Notes under the pieces: generated by a model
The model's database searches: none
Told to the model about the DNA's origin: nothing
The model's input: the letters and a program-made list of their open reading frames with translations, nothing else
Shown here: positions 24,797-33,027 of the stretch, piece after piece
How the letters are laid out: every line of letters starts with the position of its first letter
Position numbering within the stretch: position 1 is the first letter of the stretch
Program-made: the position numbers and the translations under genes
Source of the DNA: Bacteroidota bacterium
Lineage (GTDB): Bacteria; Bacteroidota; Bacteroidia; Palsa-948
Reading direction: 5' to 3'
Assembly: GCA_016195025.1 (NCBI GenBank)
Contig: JACQAL010000041.1
Coordinates: 1 to 60,280 of the forward strand
Length of the DNA: 60,280 nt

Positions 24797-25211
24797 GGAG
24801 TTTTTAAATCGGGGAGCTGTTTGAATTTTTTTATCCGGAACGAATTTTTTTTCTCTCCCTTTCTTCCGTAAATATTTATTCCCTTCGTCATGTTTTTTGG
24901 TTTTGGAATTGCATCAGGACATGTTTTGCATTTGGCGGGCGGTGAGAGCGCATACCCGAATGTGATTTGATAATTTCCGTTTTTCATTTTCATTGAGGCA
25001 AATCTTATTTCAGAAGCATCCGCAATAGTTTTCACAGAATCAATAATAATAGTATCTGTGTTTTTACTTTTGAATTCAATTATGTAATTCATAACCCCCC
25101 CCCCATTCCCGCGAAAGTTTTTTGCTGTGTAGCTTTTGTGATTTTTATCTGCGAGAAAGACACTCTACTTCCACTCAGAGCAACTAATAATATAAGAATA
25201 ATTTTTTTCAT
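24793..25211 (-). CDS. Frameshifted small secreted protein with poly-G tract
   Basis: Two pieces of one probable gene. From ATG 25211 a signal peptide is read (MKKIILILLLVALSGSRVSFS), then QIKITKATQQKTFAGMGGG, running into ten consecutive G (25095-25104) and stopping just after as TTA TGA. One more G would join it in frame to the 99-residue stretch ending at 24793 (from MNYIIEFKSKNTDTIIID), which carries a KCKTCPD motif and lysine-rich tail. The tract makes the gene a candidate for phase variation by slippage; the sequenced state is OFF for the full-length form. A homopolymer sequencing error is the simple alternative. Function is not recognised. A good minus-strand promoter lies at 25227-25254, supporting the upstream start. 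Confidence 0.6.
25095..25104. repeat. Homopolymer tract of ten C (G on coding strand)
   Basis: C at every position 25095-25104. It lies within the coding part of the minus-strand secreted-protein gene and sets its reading frame. Confidence 0.9.
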
Positions 25212-25226
25212 TTCCTGTAGATTAAC

Positions 25227-25254
25227 CAAAGTTAAAAATGTTGTACTTTGGCAA
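25227..25254 (-). promoter_or_regulatory. Promoter of the poly-G gene
   Basis: On the minus strand, TTG (25254-25252), 17 nt spacer, TAACTTTG (25234-25227). This matches the phylum consensus and lies 16 nt upstream of the ATG at 25211. The divergent beta-propeller gene starts at 25256, so the two promoters overlap. Confidence 0.6.
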
Positions 25255-25255
25255 C

Positions 25256-26119
25256 ATGAAGCATTTGTATTTATTTGCCTGCTGCCTACTGCAAACTGCT
25301 TACTGTTTCTCTCAACTTCCTGATTGCGATATCTGGCTTCTTGACATTAAAGACAGTGCAGGACAAATTTCATTTCATAATCCTGTCAATATTACAAACA
25401 GAAAAGGTTATGACAACCAGCCGGCATTTTCTCCTGACGGAAAATATATTTTGTTTTCTTCTCAGAAGGATAGCGGAGGTCCAACAGATATTTATAAATA
25501 TGATTTAACTACAAAACAAATTACTCAATTCACGAAAACTCCAACCAGTGAATATTCTCCGACTTTCATGTCTGACGGAAAAAATATTTCTGTGGTGATG
25601 GTCGAAAAAGATTCTACACAGCGGCTGTGGAAATTTCCTTTGGTTGGAGGGGAACCGATTTGCATTATGGATAAAGAGAAAGAAATCGGTTATCACTGCT
25701 GGATAAATACAGATAGTGTTGCTATAAATGTTTTAACAAAACCTGCATTCACTTTACAGATTGCAAATATTCATACACAAAAAACTTCTGTGATTGCTGA
25801 CAGCATCGGAAGGTGCATGAAGATGAGAGATGGAAATTTGTGGTATACTACAAAAGCAGGCCATTTTAATAACGTTTACGAGTACTCACCAAAATCAAAA
25901 ACCTCCTATATAAAAGGAATGACTGAGAGCGAGGATTTTTTACTTCGAGGCAAATTTGAAATCTGGTCTTTATCGGACAACTCCATTGTTTCAGGATATA
26001 TGAATAGTAAAGCAGGCGCAACTGAAATTATAAATCTTGAAAAGTTTGGAATCACAAAACCTGCGAGAATCACTTTAAGTCCTGACGGAAAAAAATTAGC
26101 TGTTGTAAGCGTAAAATAA
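25256..26119 (+). CDS. Secreted TolB/WD40-like beta-propeller protein
   Basis: 287-residue protein with a signal peptide (MKHLYLFACCLLQTAYCFSQ). The body has PD40/TolB-type propeller blades recognised by SPDGKYILFSSQ, MSDGKNISVVM and a final LSPDGKKLAVVSV, each a DGK-x-hydrophobic turn. It is probably periplasmic or cell-surface associated, as a structural or binding protein. The ATG at 25256 is chosen over an ATG at 25238 because the signal peptide starts there. The signal-peptide DNA is itself a 7-bp-unit array of GCnnACT words. A near-consensus -7 box (TACTTTG) ends 5 nt before the ATG, so the mRNA may be leaderless. Confidence 0.75.
   Translation: MKHLYLFACCLLQTAYCFSQLPDCDIWLLDIKDSAGQISFHNPVNITNRKGYDNQPAFSPDGKYILFSSQKDSGGPTDIYKYDLTTKQITQFTKTPTSEYSPTFMSDGKNISVVMVEKDSTQRLWKFPLVGGEPICIMDKEKEIGYHCWINTDSVAINVLTKPAFTLQIANIHTQKTSVIADSIGRCMKMRDGNLWYTTKAGHFNNVYEYSPKSKTSYIKGMTESEDFLLRGKFEIWSLSDNSIVSGYMNSKAGATEIINLEKFGITKPARITLSPDGKKLAVVSVK
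25277..25304. repeat. 7-bp array forming a signal-peptide segment
   Basis: Four units: GCCTGCT, GCCTACT, GCAAACT, GCTTACT, spaced exactly 7 bp apart. They encode the hydrophobic core of the signal peptide of the propeller protein. Confidence 0.7.
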
Positions 26120-26125
26120 TTTCTT

Positions 26126-26467
26126 ATGTACGAACATCATTCTAAGCCTCTTCTTCCTAAAAAAGAATATTACAGCCGCCTGCTCAGAAATTTTTTCTGG
26201 GGCGGAGTTATTGTAGCAATTTCACTTCTGATTGGGATTCTCGGCTATCACTTTACAGAAAATTTAGGATGGCTTGATTCGCTGCTCAATGCTTCCATGA
26301 TTCTTACGGGAATGGGACCGGTAGATCCGATGACAACTTCGGTTGGAAAATTATTTGCATCCTTCTATGCAATTTTCAGCGGGGTAGTTTTCCTCACAAC
26401 AATTGCTTTTGTTCTTGCTCCTGTTGCTCACCGCTTCCTCCATAAATTTCATTTGCAGGATAAATAA
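26126..26467 (+). CDS. Two-TM ion-channel-like protein with altered filter
   Basis: 113-residue membrane protein. TM1 lies near residues 23-45 (FFWGGVIVAISLLIGILGYHF). A short helix WLDSLLNASMIL is followed by TGMGPVDP, then TM2 (SFYAIFSGVVFLTTIAFVLAPVAHR). The TM - pore helix - filter - TM plan is that of the smallest K+ channels (Ion_trans_2), but TVGYG is replaced by TGMG. It may be a divergent channel or a relic with lost selectivity. It starts 6 nt after the propeller gene and 10 nt before an O-methyltransferase on the same strand, so it is likely cotranscribed. Assignment rests on topology alone. Confidence 0.6.
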   Translation: MYEHHSKPLLPKKEYYSRLLRNFFWGGVIVAISLLIGILGYHFTENLGWLDSLLNASMILTGMGPVDPMTTSVGKLFASFYAIFSGVVFLTTIAFVLAPVAHRFLHKFHLQDK

Positions 26468-26477
26468 TTTTTTCTCT

Positions 26478-27119
26478 ATGAATTTTCTTCCTCCAGAAAT
26501 TGAAGAATACGCTCTGAAAAATTCAGACGCTGAATTAGATGTTCTGAAAAAATTAAATCGTGAAACGCATTTGAAGATGACAATGCCGCAAATGCTTTCG
26601 GGGCACATGCAGGGATTAATGCTTCAGATGTTCAGCAAAATGATTCGCCCGAAAAATATTCTGGAGATTGGAACTTTCACCGGCTATTCTGCAATTTGTT
26701 TAGCGCAAGGATTGCAGAATGGAGGAATGCTTCACACCATTGATGTGAACGAAGAGTTCAAGGAAATCATCATGCGTTATATAAAGGAAGCAGGCTTGCA
26801 GGGCAAAATCACCCTGCATATCGGCTCTGCTGTTAATATCTTGCCCTTGCTAAAAGAGGAGTTTGACCTCGTATTTATTGATGCCGACAAGGAGAATTAC
26901 AGCACCTACTATGACCTTGTGTTCCCCAAGGTGAAACAGGGCGGTTACATCATAGCGGATAATGTGCTCTGGAGCGGTAAAATCCTCAATTCTCCTATGA
27001 AAATGGACATTGAGACCAAATCCCTCTATGAATATTCTCAGAAGATTCAAAGCGATTCACGGGTGGAAAATGTGCTTCTTCCCCTGCGGGACGGGCTTAT
27101 TATTGCCAGAAAAAAGTGA
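26478..27119 (+). CDS. Class I SAM-dependent O-methyltransferase
   Basis: 213-residue member of the Methyltransf_3 (catechol/caffeoyl-CoA O-methyltransferase-like) family. The SAM motif is ILEIGTFTGYSAICLA, with acidic residue VNEEF and metal/substrate motif VFIDADKENYSTYYD followed by GGYIIADNVLWSG, all in the usual order. The substrate cannot be told from sequence. ATG at 26478 (MNFLPPEIEEYAL) is used; a longer reading from 26403 overlaps the channel-like gene and would add an unrelated hydrophobic tail. It is the last gene of the run beginning at 25256. Confidence 0.9.
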   Translation: MNFLPPEIEEYALKNSDAELDVLKKLNRETHLKMTMPQMLSGHMQGLMLQMFSKMIRPKNILEIGTFTGYSAICLAQGLQNGGMLHTIDVNEEFKEIIMRYIKEAGLQGKITLHIGSAVNILPLLKEEFDLVFIDADKENYSTYYDLVFPKVKQGGYIIADNVLWSGKILNSPMKMDIETKSLYEYSQKIQSDSRVENVLLPLRDGLIIARKK

Positions 27120-27121
27120 TT

Positions 27122-27219
27122 TCTCATAGGAGAATTTTCAGTTTTCCCTATGAAAAAGTTATTAACAATTGCATTTTCCCTATGGTATCATAGGGAAATA
27201 GTATATTTTCGCTATGAAA
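27122..27219. promoter_or_regulatory. CTATGA-type operator cluster before SWIB gene
   Basis: A perfect inverted repeat, TTTCCCTATG (27175-27184) and CATAGGGAAA (27189-27198), is flanked by related words: TTCTCATAGGAGAA (27121-27134), TTTTCCCTATGAAAA (27142-27156) and TTTTCGCTATGAAAA near 27206-27220. A -7-like TATTTTCG (27204-27211) sits just after the palindrome, which would cover the -33 region. This arrangement suggests a repressor-controlled promoter. Confidence 0.5.
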
Positions 27220-27257
27220 ATTAAAACAAAGTTCTAACCTTTAAATCAAAAAACAAA

Positions 27258-27521
27258 ATGGCAAAAAGAAAACCAAATGCGGCATTCATGGCTCCGCTGA
27301 ATCCAAGCGCAGACCTCGCAAAAGTAACAGGCAGCAAAGCTCTTCCTCGCACGGAAGTGGCAAAAAAAATGTGGGCGTACATCAAGAAGCACAATCTTCA
27401 AGACAAAAAAAACAGACGCAACATTAATGCGGATGATACCTTGAAAGCTATTTTTGGTGGCAAAAAAACCGTGAGTATGTTTGAAATGACCAAATTGGTT
27501 AGCAAACATCTCAGGAAGTAA
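27258..27521 (+). CDS. SWIB/MDM2 domain protein
   Basis: 87-residue basic protein consisting almost wholly of a SWIB domain: SKALPRTEVAKKMWAYIKKHNLQD, then NADDTLKAIFGGKKTVSMFEMTKLVSKHL. In bacteria such domains occur as short stand-alone proteins and as tails on topoisomerase I, and are thought to be chromatin- or nucleoid-related; the exact role is not established. The gene is monocistronic: an operator-like cluster with a -7 box lies upstream and a strong terminator starts 22 nt after the stop. Confidence 0.9.
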   Translation: MAKRKPNAAFMAPLNPSADLAKVTGSKALPRTEVAKKMWAYIKKHNLQDKKNRRNINADDTLKAIFGGKKTVSMFEMTKLVSKHLRK

Positions 27522-27542
27522 TCTTTTTAAAAGTTTACTGAT

Positions 27543-27580
27543 AAAGGCGGGTTAAGAAATTAATCCGCCTTTATTATTTT
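27543..27580 (+). terminator. Terminator of SWIB gene
   Basis: AAAGGCGG (27543-27550) pairs with CCGCCTTT (27565-27572), with extra TTAA pairing inside, followed by ATTATTTT. Confidence 0.8.
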
Positions 27581-27588
27581 ACAGTATG

Positions 27589-27623
27589 AAAAAAAACCCC
27601 TTTTCGGGAAATGAAAAGGGTTT
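27589..27623 (-). terminator. Terminator of the convergent T9SS gene
   Basis: On the minus strand AAACCCTTTTC (27623-27613) pairs with GAAAAGGGGTTT (27605-27594) and a run of eight T follows. It lies 22 nt past the T9SS gene stop. Confidence 0.8.
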
Positions 27624-27645
27624 GTAATAAGTTTCTCCGGAGAAA

Positions 27646-28596
27646 TTATTTTATCACATTAAATTTTCCTTCGCACAAAGCATTTCCATTTTTATCAAGC
27701 ACAGTGTAAGAATAAATTCCTGAAGGAAATTTAGAAGTGCTGATATGAGTTTCTTTTCTATTCATAGCATTCATTGACTGAGTAAAAATTGCCGAAGAAA
27801 TTTTTCTGCCGGTCATGTCATAGGCATTTACTGAGTATGCTTCATTCACATCGGCAATAATAGTTACAATATCAGTTGCGGGATTCGGAAAAAGAGTTAT
27901 ATCATTTGATGCCGTATGTTCGTTAATGCCATTCCATCCGTTGAAAGAAATATCATCCACCCATAGAGTACTTCCAGCCATTCCGCAATTCATACACATA
28001 ACATACGTGTTCCCGACTTTGTTAAATAATTTTGTAGAAGAAAATGTAAGCCCCATTGAATCGGGAAACTCTGTAGAGAATGCCGGATTGTAAATTAACG
28101 TGACAGTTTGATTGACATAATTAGTAACAGTTGTTCCTGTTGGCCAAAATCCTGAAGCAATGGTATCGTGTGTAGTGCTATTCCAAAGAGCAATTAAAAA
28201 TTGCGCTGTGTCTCCTGCTGCAGGAGCATATTTATACCAGAACGAAACTGAAGCCGGCCGCGCAGTATATTGCATTCCGAATTTTGGAACAAAACTCACA
28301 AGTTTTCCGGGAGCGGCTAACCCGATCGGATTCGGCAATGAATTTCCCGGGTTATTCGTCATCGTTACAGAAAGAAGTTTCATTGCATAAGTTCCTCCGT
28401 GAACATCGGGGCTCGTTGCCTGAAAAACAGATTGAGGGTTTCCTAAAAGCGTGATTTCATTTTCACTTATCCAGCCCGATGGTTCAATACCAGTGCCAGA
28501 ACCAGTCCATGCAGGCGTGTCAAAATCCCAGGTTACTGTTTGTGCTGAAGCATAAATTGCTCCTGAGAATAAAAATGAAAGTAAAATGTTTTTCAT
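27646..28596 (-). CDS. Secreted protein with T9SS type A sorting domain
   Basis: 316-residue protein. Signal peptide MKNILLSFLFSGAIYASA, then a jelly-roll-like domain (about 20-220) with WDFDTPAWTGSG near the start, SVSFWYKYAP and TLWVDDISFNGW near its end. This resembles carbohydrate-binding or choice-of-anchor modules of Bacteroidota secreted proteins. The C-terminal about 80 residues form a T9SS type A domain: LFPNPATDIVTI, AYDMTGRKI, FPSGIYSYTVL. It is probably exported and attached to the surface. It is monocistronic, with a very good promoter at 28623-28653 and its own terminator. Confidence 0.85.
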   Translation of the reverse strand: MKNILLSFLFSGAIYASAQTVTWDFDTPAWTGSGTGIEPSGWISENEITLLGNPQSVFQATSPDVHGGTYAMKLLSVTMTNNPGNSLPNPIGLAAPGKLVSFVPKFGMQYTARPASVSFWYKYAPAAGDTAQFLIALWNSTTHDTIASGFWPTGTTVTNYVNQTVTLIYNPAFSTEFPDSMGLTFSSTKLFNKVGNTYVMCMNCGMAGSTLWVDDISFNGWNGINEHTASNDITLFPNPATDIVTIIADVNEAYSVNAYDMTGRKISSAIFTQSMNAMNRKETHISTSKFPSGIYSYTVLDKNGNALCEGKFNVIK

Positions 28597-28622
28597 GAAA
28601 ATGTTTTTTGATTATAGAATGT

Positions 28623-28653
28623 CAAAGGTATAAATAAACTAATCTTTTGCAAA
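28623..28653 (-). promoter_or_regulatory. Promoter of T9SS type A protein gene
   Basis: Minus strand TTTG (28653-28650), 19 nt spacer, TACCTTTG (28630-28623). Perfect consensus, 26 nt upstream of the ATG. Confidence 0.75.
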
Positions 28654-28707
28654 AACACGGCTTAATTTTATTAGAAAAGATTTACCCTATTAATTAAATT
28701 ATGCGCT

Positions 28708-28715
28708 TATATTTG
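28708..28715 (+). promoter_or_regulatory. -7 box upstream of the anchored protein gene
   Basis: TATATTTG exact match to TAnnTTTG, 28 nt before the ATG at 28744. The -33 element is poor. Confidence 0.45.
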
Positions 28716-28743
28716 TCGCTTATTAAAGAGAGGCATAGTTTTT

Positions 28744-29463
28744 ATGCGAAGACGAATTTTCATAGTTGCTCTTCTTGTTTTAGCAGGCGCTTTTGCATTC
28801 CTGTATTTTTATAAAGGCGGAGAATTATTTAAAAAAATTCTTGGTGGGAAAAATATTTCCGAAGGAGTTATTGAATACGATATTACTTACCCAAAACTTG
28901 ACCCGAACAACATGATGATTTCCGGATTGCCGAATAAAGCATACCTGCGCTTTAAGAATAATAATATGGTAAACGATATGTCCGGCATGATGGGCCTCAT
29001 CAGCATTACGTATGTTTCAAAGCAGGCAGAAAAAAAAGTTGCGCAGACGCTCACCCTGATAAATAAAAAATATGTTGCCGATTTAAGCCCCGAAGAAATG
29101 AAAGCACTGAACGCTTCCTATTTAACTAAGTTAGAGCCGGGCAAAAACACTCAAACCATTGCCGGATTTAACTGCAAAGAATCAATTGTAACTCTCAAGA
29201 ACGGAGAAACGCTTCACGTATTTTATACCAACGATATTGGAATTAATCATCCGAACTGGTCAAACCCCTATGAAAAAATTGATGGCGTGCTCATGGATTT
29301 TGAAATGGAACGTTACGGCTTAACCATGCATCTGAAAGCAAAACAAGTGCTGGCGCAAAAAGTTGAAGACAGCGCCTTTGAAGTTTCCCAGAACGATTAC
29401 AAAAAAATTCCTTTCTCTGAATTAGAAAAAATTCTTCAGGAACTTAATCCTGCTTCCAACTAA
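28744..29463 (+). CDS. Membrane-anchored DUF4412-like protein
   Basis: 239-residue protein with an N-terminal signal anchor (RRRIFIVALLVLAGAFAFLYFY). The rest is periplasmic and beta-rich: ISEGVIEYDITYPKLD near the start and IAGFNCKESIVTLKNGETLHVFYT in the middle. These match the pattern of DUF4412/GLPGLI-type proteins, which begin with G-x-I-x-Y/F and have a central AGxxCKK-like turn. Function is unknown. A -7 box lies 28 nt upstream. ftsK follows on the same strand, but 142 nt later with its own candidate promoter. Confidence 0.65.
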   Translation: MRRRIFIVALLVLAGAFAFLYFYKGGELFKKILGGKNISEGVIEYDITYPKLDPNNMMISGLPNKAYLRFKNNNMVNDMSGMMGLISITYVSKQAEKKVAQTLTLINKKYVADLSPEEMKALNASYLTKLEPGKNTQTIAGFNCKESIVTLKNGETLHVFYTNDIGINHPNWSNPYEKIDGVLMDFEMERYGLTMHLKAKQVLAQKVEDSAFEVSQNDYKKIPFSELEKILQELNPASN

Positions 29464-29580
29464 ACAATATTCTCCCTTCTTCTTCGTTTCTCATTTATTG
29501 ATTTTTCTCTACCTGTCTTTTTAACATCAATCCGTTAACAAGTTATGCGCTATGAAAAGGTTCATTCGCGTGTTCATACC

Positions 29581-29588
29581 TATTTTTG
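29581..29588 (+). promoter_or_regulatory. -7 box of ftsK
   Basis: TATTTTTG, exact TAnnTTTG, 17 nt before the ATG at 29606. It lies inside the longer in-frame reading from 29552, which argues for the downstream start. Confidence 0.45.
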
Positions 29589-29605
29589 AGAACCTACACT
29601 TTGTT

Positions 29606-32296
29606 ATGGCAGAAGAAGAAATAGAAATATCTTCCGAAAATAAATTCAAGAAAGCGCGCAATGAATTTAAAAAAACGCGCAAGGAAGAAGAATTGGAAGA
29701 GGAAGAAAGCGAAGATAATTTGATTGAAGATGTGAATGAAGAGGAAGAAGAAGTAAAGCCGAAAAAAAATATTCGCAAAGAGAAGCAGGAAGAAAACAAA
29801 GAAGTTAAGACGGAGGAAACCCCGAAAAGAAAAAAAAGAGTTCCAAAAGAAAAAATAAATCCGCTTCAGCCCGTAATAAATTTTGTGAAAGACGAACGCC
29901 TGCACAGAGTTATCGGGCTTGCGCTCATTCTTGCTTCCGTTTATTTGCTCGTGGCATTCACTTCTTTTCTTTTCACGTGGAAAGCCGACCAGGATAAAGT
30001 AATGGGTTCGTGGAGAGAATTATTTTTCTCCAGCGATGAGGTGGCAATTCTTCCTGCCGTTCAAACAGGAGTGGAAAACTGGCTGGGAAAATTCGGAGCG
30101 GTGATTTCACATTTATTCATTCACAAAGGATTTGGAGTTGCATCGTATTTTTTTGTGGCTTTTACTTTTCTTTCCGGTTTCAGAATTCTTTTCAAAACCT
30201 CTTTACTTCCGCTCAGAAATTTTTTTAAGCGCTCGGCTTTTGTTTTAATCTGGAGTTCCATCGGGCTCGGATATATTTTTCACGACAATTATTTTTTTCT
30301 TGGCGGAACTTTCGGTTACCAAACAAGTTTATGGCTCAACCAAACGCTTGGAATCATCGGCACAGGATTTTTAATGGTGTTTACTTTCTTCGGCTTCATG
30401 GTGATTTCATTCAACTATGCCTTCGACTGGTTCAGAAGCAAGCAGGCAGAAGCGCTGATGGAATCGCTCGATACAATGGCGGAAGAAGAAATCCTTCCTG
30501 CTAAAAATATTCCGATGGAAGTTGTTTCTGTAGAACCAGTCGCTGAGAAAAAAGAAGAGGTTGAACTGCCAGTTGTAGAATCTATTCACCAGGAAGAAAA
30601 AGTTGAAGAGAAACCAATGATGTTCGAAATGGTTCCCGAAGTTCAGCAGGAAGAAGTGAAAGCAGAAGATGAAAATGTTCAGTTCACTGTTGCGAAAACT
30701 TCAGAGGAAGCAGTGGTGGAAGAAGGCGAAGAAGACCTTTCTTCCTTCGGAGAATTTGATCCTACGCTCGAACTTTCAGATTATCAAAAACCATCTATTG
30801 ATTTGCTGAAAGATTACGGGCAAAGCGAAGCAACCGTTAACCAGGCAGAACTCATAGCGAACAAAGACAAAATTGTTAACACGCTGAAAAACTTTGGAAT
30901 TGAAATTGCAAAAATAAAGGCAACGATTGGCCCAACCGTTACGCTCTATGAAATTGTTCCGGCAGAAGGTGTACGCATTTCTAAAATAAAAAATCTGGAA
31001 GACGATATTGCTCTTTCGCTTGCAGCGCTGGGAATAAGAATCATCGCGCCCATGCCTGGCAAAGGAACAATAGGCATTGAAGTTCCCAATCAAAATCCCG
31101 AATTGGTTTCCATGCGTTCAATCATTGCTTCGGAAAGATTTCAGAATACAAATTTTGAATTGCCGTTCGGTTTGGGAAAAACAATTGCGAACGAAACTTT
31201 CATAGCGGATTTAACCAAAATGCCTCACTTGCTCGTTGCAGGAACAACCGGGCAGGGAAAATCCGTAGGGCTGAATGTGATTCTCACGTCGCTTCTCTAT
31301 AAAAAACATCCTGCACAGATAAAATTTGTTTTGATAGATCCGAAGCGCGTGGAGTTAACGCTCTTCAATAAAATTGAAAGACATTTTCTTGCCAAACTTC
31401 CCAACTCGGAAGACGCAATCATAAAAGATACTACAAAAGTGATTCATACGTTGAAATCACTCTGCATGGAAATGGATGACCGTTTGAATTTATTTAATCT
31501 CTCTATGGTGAGAAACATCAAAGAGTATAACGCAAAATTCATAGACAGAAAACTGAATCCGAAAAAGGGACACAAGTTTCTTCCTTATATAGTAGTGGTG
31601 GTGGATGAGTTTGGCGATTTGATTGCGCAGGCGGGAAAAGAAATTGAAACACCGCTCACGCGCCTTGCGGCAGTTGCGCGCGCTACGGGAATTCATCTCA
31701 TCATTGCAACACAGCGTCCGTCTGTAAATGTTGTGACAGGATTAATCAAAGCAAACTTTCCCGCGCGAATTGCTTTCCGTGTTCAATCAAAAATTGATTC
31801 AAGAACTATTTTAGATGCAGGCGGTGCAGACCAACTCATTGGAAAAGGCGATATGCTTTTTTCTATGGGAAGTGATTTGATTCGTTTGCAATGCCCGTTT
31901 GTAGATACGCCTGAAGTGGAAGCGGTAACTGATTTCATCGGCAACCAGCGCGCGTATCCTGAAGCATTCAAACTTCCTGAATATATTGATGAAGATGCGG
32001 ATGAGTTAGGAGAATTTGATCCTTCGGACAAAGATGATTTCTTCGAAGAAGCCGCACGAATTGTTGTCGCGCATCAGCAGGGTTCGGCTTCGCTTCTTCA
32101 GCGGAAATTAAAACTCGGCTACAACCGTGCGGGAAGAATTGTTGACCAATTGGAAGCAGCAGGAATTATCGGTCCGTTCAAGGGAAGCAAAGCACGCGAG
32201 GTGCTTGTAAAAGATCCCGTATCTTTGGAACAGTTATTGTCTAAAGCAAATGGAAACGGTTCGGACAATCTGGGAGAAAATAAACCCGCTGTCTGA
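29606..32296 (+). CDS. ftsK: DNA translocase FtsK
   Basis: 896-residue FtsK/SpoIIIE protein that pumps chromosomal DNA through the closing septum. A highly charged Glu/Lys-rich N-terminus precedes about four membrane segments (about 100-290), then an acidic linker. The motor contains the beta domain (VTLYEIVPAEGVRISK), Walker A AGTTGQGKSVGLN (about 545), Walker B VVVVDEFGDLI (about 663) and ATQRPSVNVVTG. The C-terminal winged-helix gamma domain (about the last 70 residues, ASLLQRKLKLGYNRAGRIVDQL) recognises KOPS-like sites. Start is ATG 29606 because a promoter box lies just upstream. lolA follows 26 nt later, a pairing common in the phylum. Confidence 0.96.
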   Translation: MAEEEIEISSENKFKKARNEFKKTRKEEELEEEESEDNLIEDVNEEEEEVKPKKNIRKEKQEENKEVKTEETPKRKKRVPKEKINPLQPVINFVKDERLHRVIGLALILASVYLLVAFTSFLFTWKADQDKVMGSWRELFFSSDEVAILPAVQTGVENWLGKFGAVISHLFIHKGFGVASYFFVAFTFLSGFRILFKTSLLPLRNFFKRSAFVLIWSSIGLGYIFHDNYFFLGGTFGYQTSLWLNQTLGIIGTGFLMVFTFFGFMVISFNYAFDWFRSKQAEALMESLDTMAEEEILPAKNIPMEVVSVEPVAEKKEEVELPVVESIHQEEKVEEKPMMFEMVPEVQQEEVKAEDENVQFTVAKTSEEAVVEEGEEDLSSFGEFDPTLELSDYQKPSIDLLKDYGQSEATVNQAELIANKDKIVNTLKNFGIEIAKIKATIGPTVTLYEIVPAEGVRISKIKNLEDDIALSLAALGIRIIAPMPGKGTIGIEVPNQNPELVSMRSIIASERFQNTNFELPFGLGKTIANETFIADLTKMPHLLVAGTTGQGKSVGLNVILTSLLYKKHPAQIKFVLIDPKRVELTLFNKIERHFLAKLPNSEDAIIKDTTKVIHTLKSLCMEMDDRLNLFNLSMVRNIKEYNAKFIDRKLNPKKGHKFLPYIVVVVDEFGDLIAQAGKEIETPLTRLAAVARATGIHLIIATQRPSVNVVTGLIKANFPARIAFRVQSKIDSRTILDAGGADQLIGKGDMLFSMGSDLIRLQCPFVDTPEVEAVTDFIGNQRAYPEAFKLPEYIDEDADELGEFDPSDKDDFFEEAARIVVAHQQGSASLLQRKLKLGYNRAGRIVDQLEAAGIIGPFKGSKAREVLVKDPVSLEQLLSKANGNGSDNLGENKPAV

Positions 32297-32322
32297 AAAG
32301 TTCCAAAGAAAAAATTCTCATT

Positions 32323-33027
32323 ATGAAAATGATTAAATTATTTTTCACAGCGGTATTTTTATTTGTCTTTATCATCTTGAGCGTAGTTGAAGGATTTGCA
32401 CAAATGCCGAAAGAAGTTGTTGATGCAAAAGCAAAGGCAATTTTGGATGAAGTCGCCAAGCAAACAAAAACTTATTCCACCATCAAAGCAGATTTTACCG
32501 CTGTAACAGAAAAAAAAGAAACCAATACAAAATCTTCCGTTACAGATACGCAAACAGGCACTCTGCAATTAAAAGGAACAAAATATAAATTGGAATTCAA
32601 AGGACAAACAATTTTCTGCGATGGAAAAACGCAGTGGACTTATATAAAGGAATCAAACGAAGTTCAAATCAACAATGCTCCCGATCCGAATGCAACTGAC
32701 AATATTAATCCGGTAAATATTTTTACGCTCTATGAAAAGGGCTATAAATACAAATATGAAAAAGAAGATGTGTTGAATGGAGCGAAAGTAGATGCGATTA
32801 ATTTATATCCGCTCGACCCCGATAAAAAATCTTTCCATACGATTCAGCTTTTCATTGATAAAGCGAAAAAACAAATTACCTCTGCTAAAATCATGAACAA
32901 AAACGGAACGAGCAACACTATCACTGTAAAAAATTTCACTACCAATTCAGAGATGGCAGATGCCATGTTCACATTCAATAAAGCGGACTATAAAGGAGTG
33001 GAAGTTGTTGACCTGCGGGATAATTAA
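32323..33027 (+). CDS. lolA: Outer-membrane lipoprotein carrier LolA
   Basis: 234-residue periplasmic chaperone that shuttles lipoproteins from the inner-membrane Lol ABC transporter to the outer membrane. After the signal peptide come LolA-type features: ILDEVAKQTKTYSTIKADFTA, GTLQLKGTKYKLEFKGQTIFCDGKTQWTY and the late LFIDKAKKQITSAKI hairpin. It lies 26 nt after ftsK. The signal-peptide DNA contains CTTGAGCGTAGTTGAAGGA (32376-32394), a known kind of dispersed repeat word, read as LSVVEG, so part of the signal peptide seems to derive from a repeat. Confidence 0.9.
   Translation: MKMIKLFFTAVFLFVFIILSVVEGFAQMPKEVVDAKAKAILDEVAKQTKTYSTIKADFTAVTEKKETNTKSSVTDTQTGTLQLKGTKYKLEFKGQTIFCDGKTQWTYIKESNEVQINNAPDPNATDNINPVNIFTLYEKGYKYKYEKEDVLNGAKVDAINLYPLDPDKKSFHTIQLFIDKAKKQITSAKIMNKNGTSNTITVKNFTTNSEMADAMFTFNKADYKGVEVVDLRDN
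32376..32394. repeat. CTTGAGCGTAGTTGAAGGA repeat word in lolA
   Basis: A short dispersed-repeat word within the lolA signal-peptide coding region. A related word, TTCTGAACGAAGTGAAGAAT, lies at 41741-41760 between genes. Confidence 0.55.
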
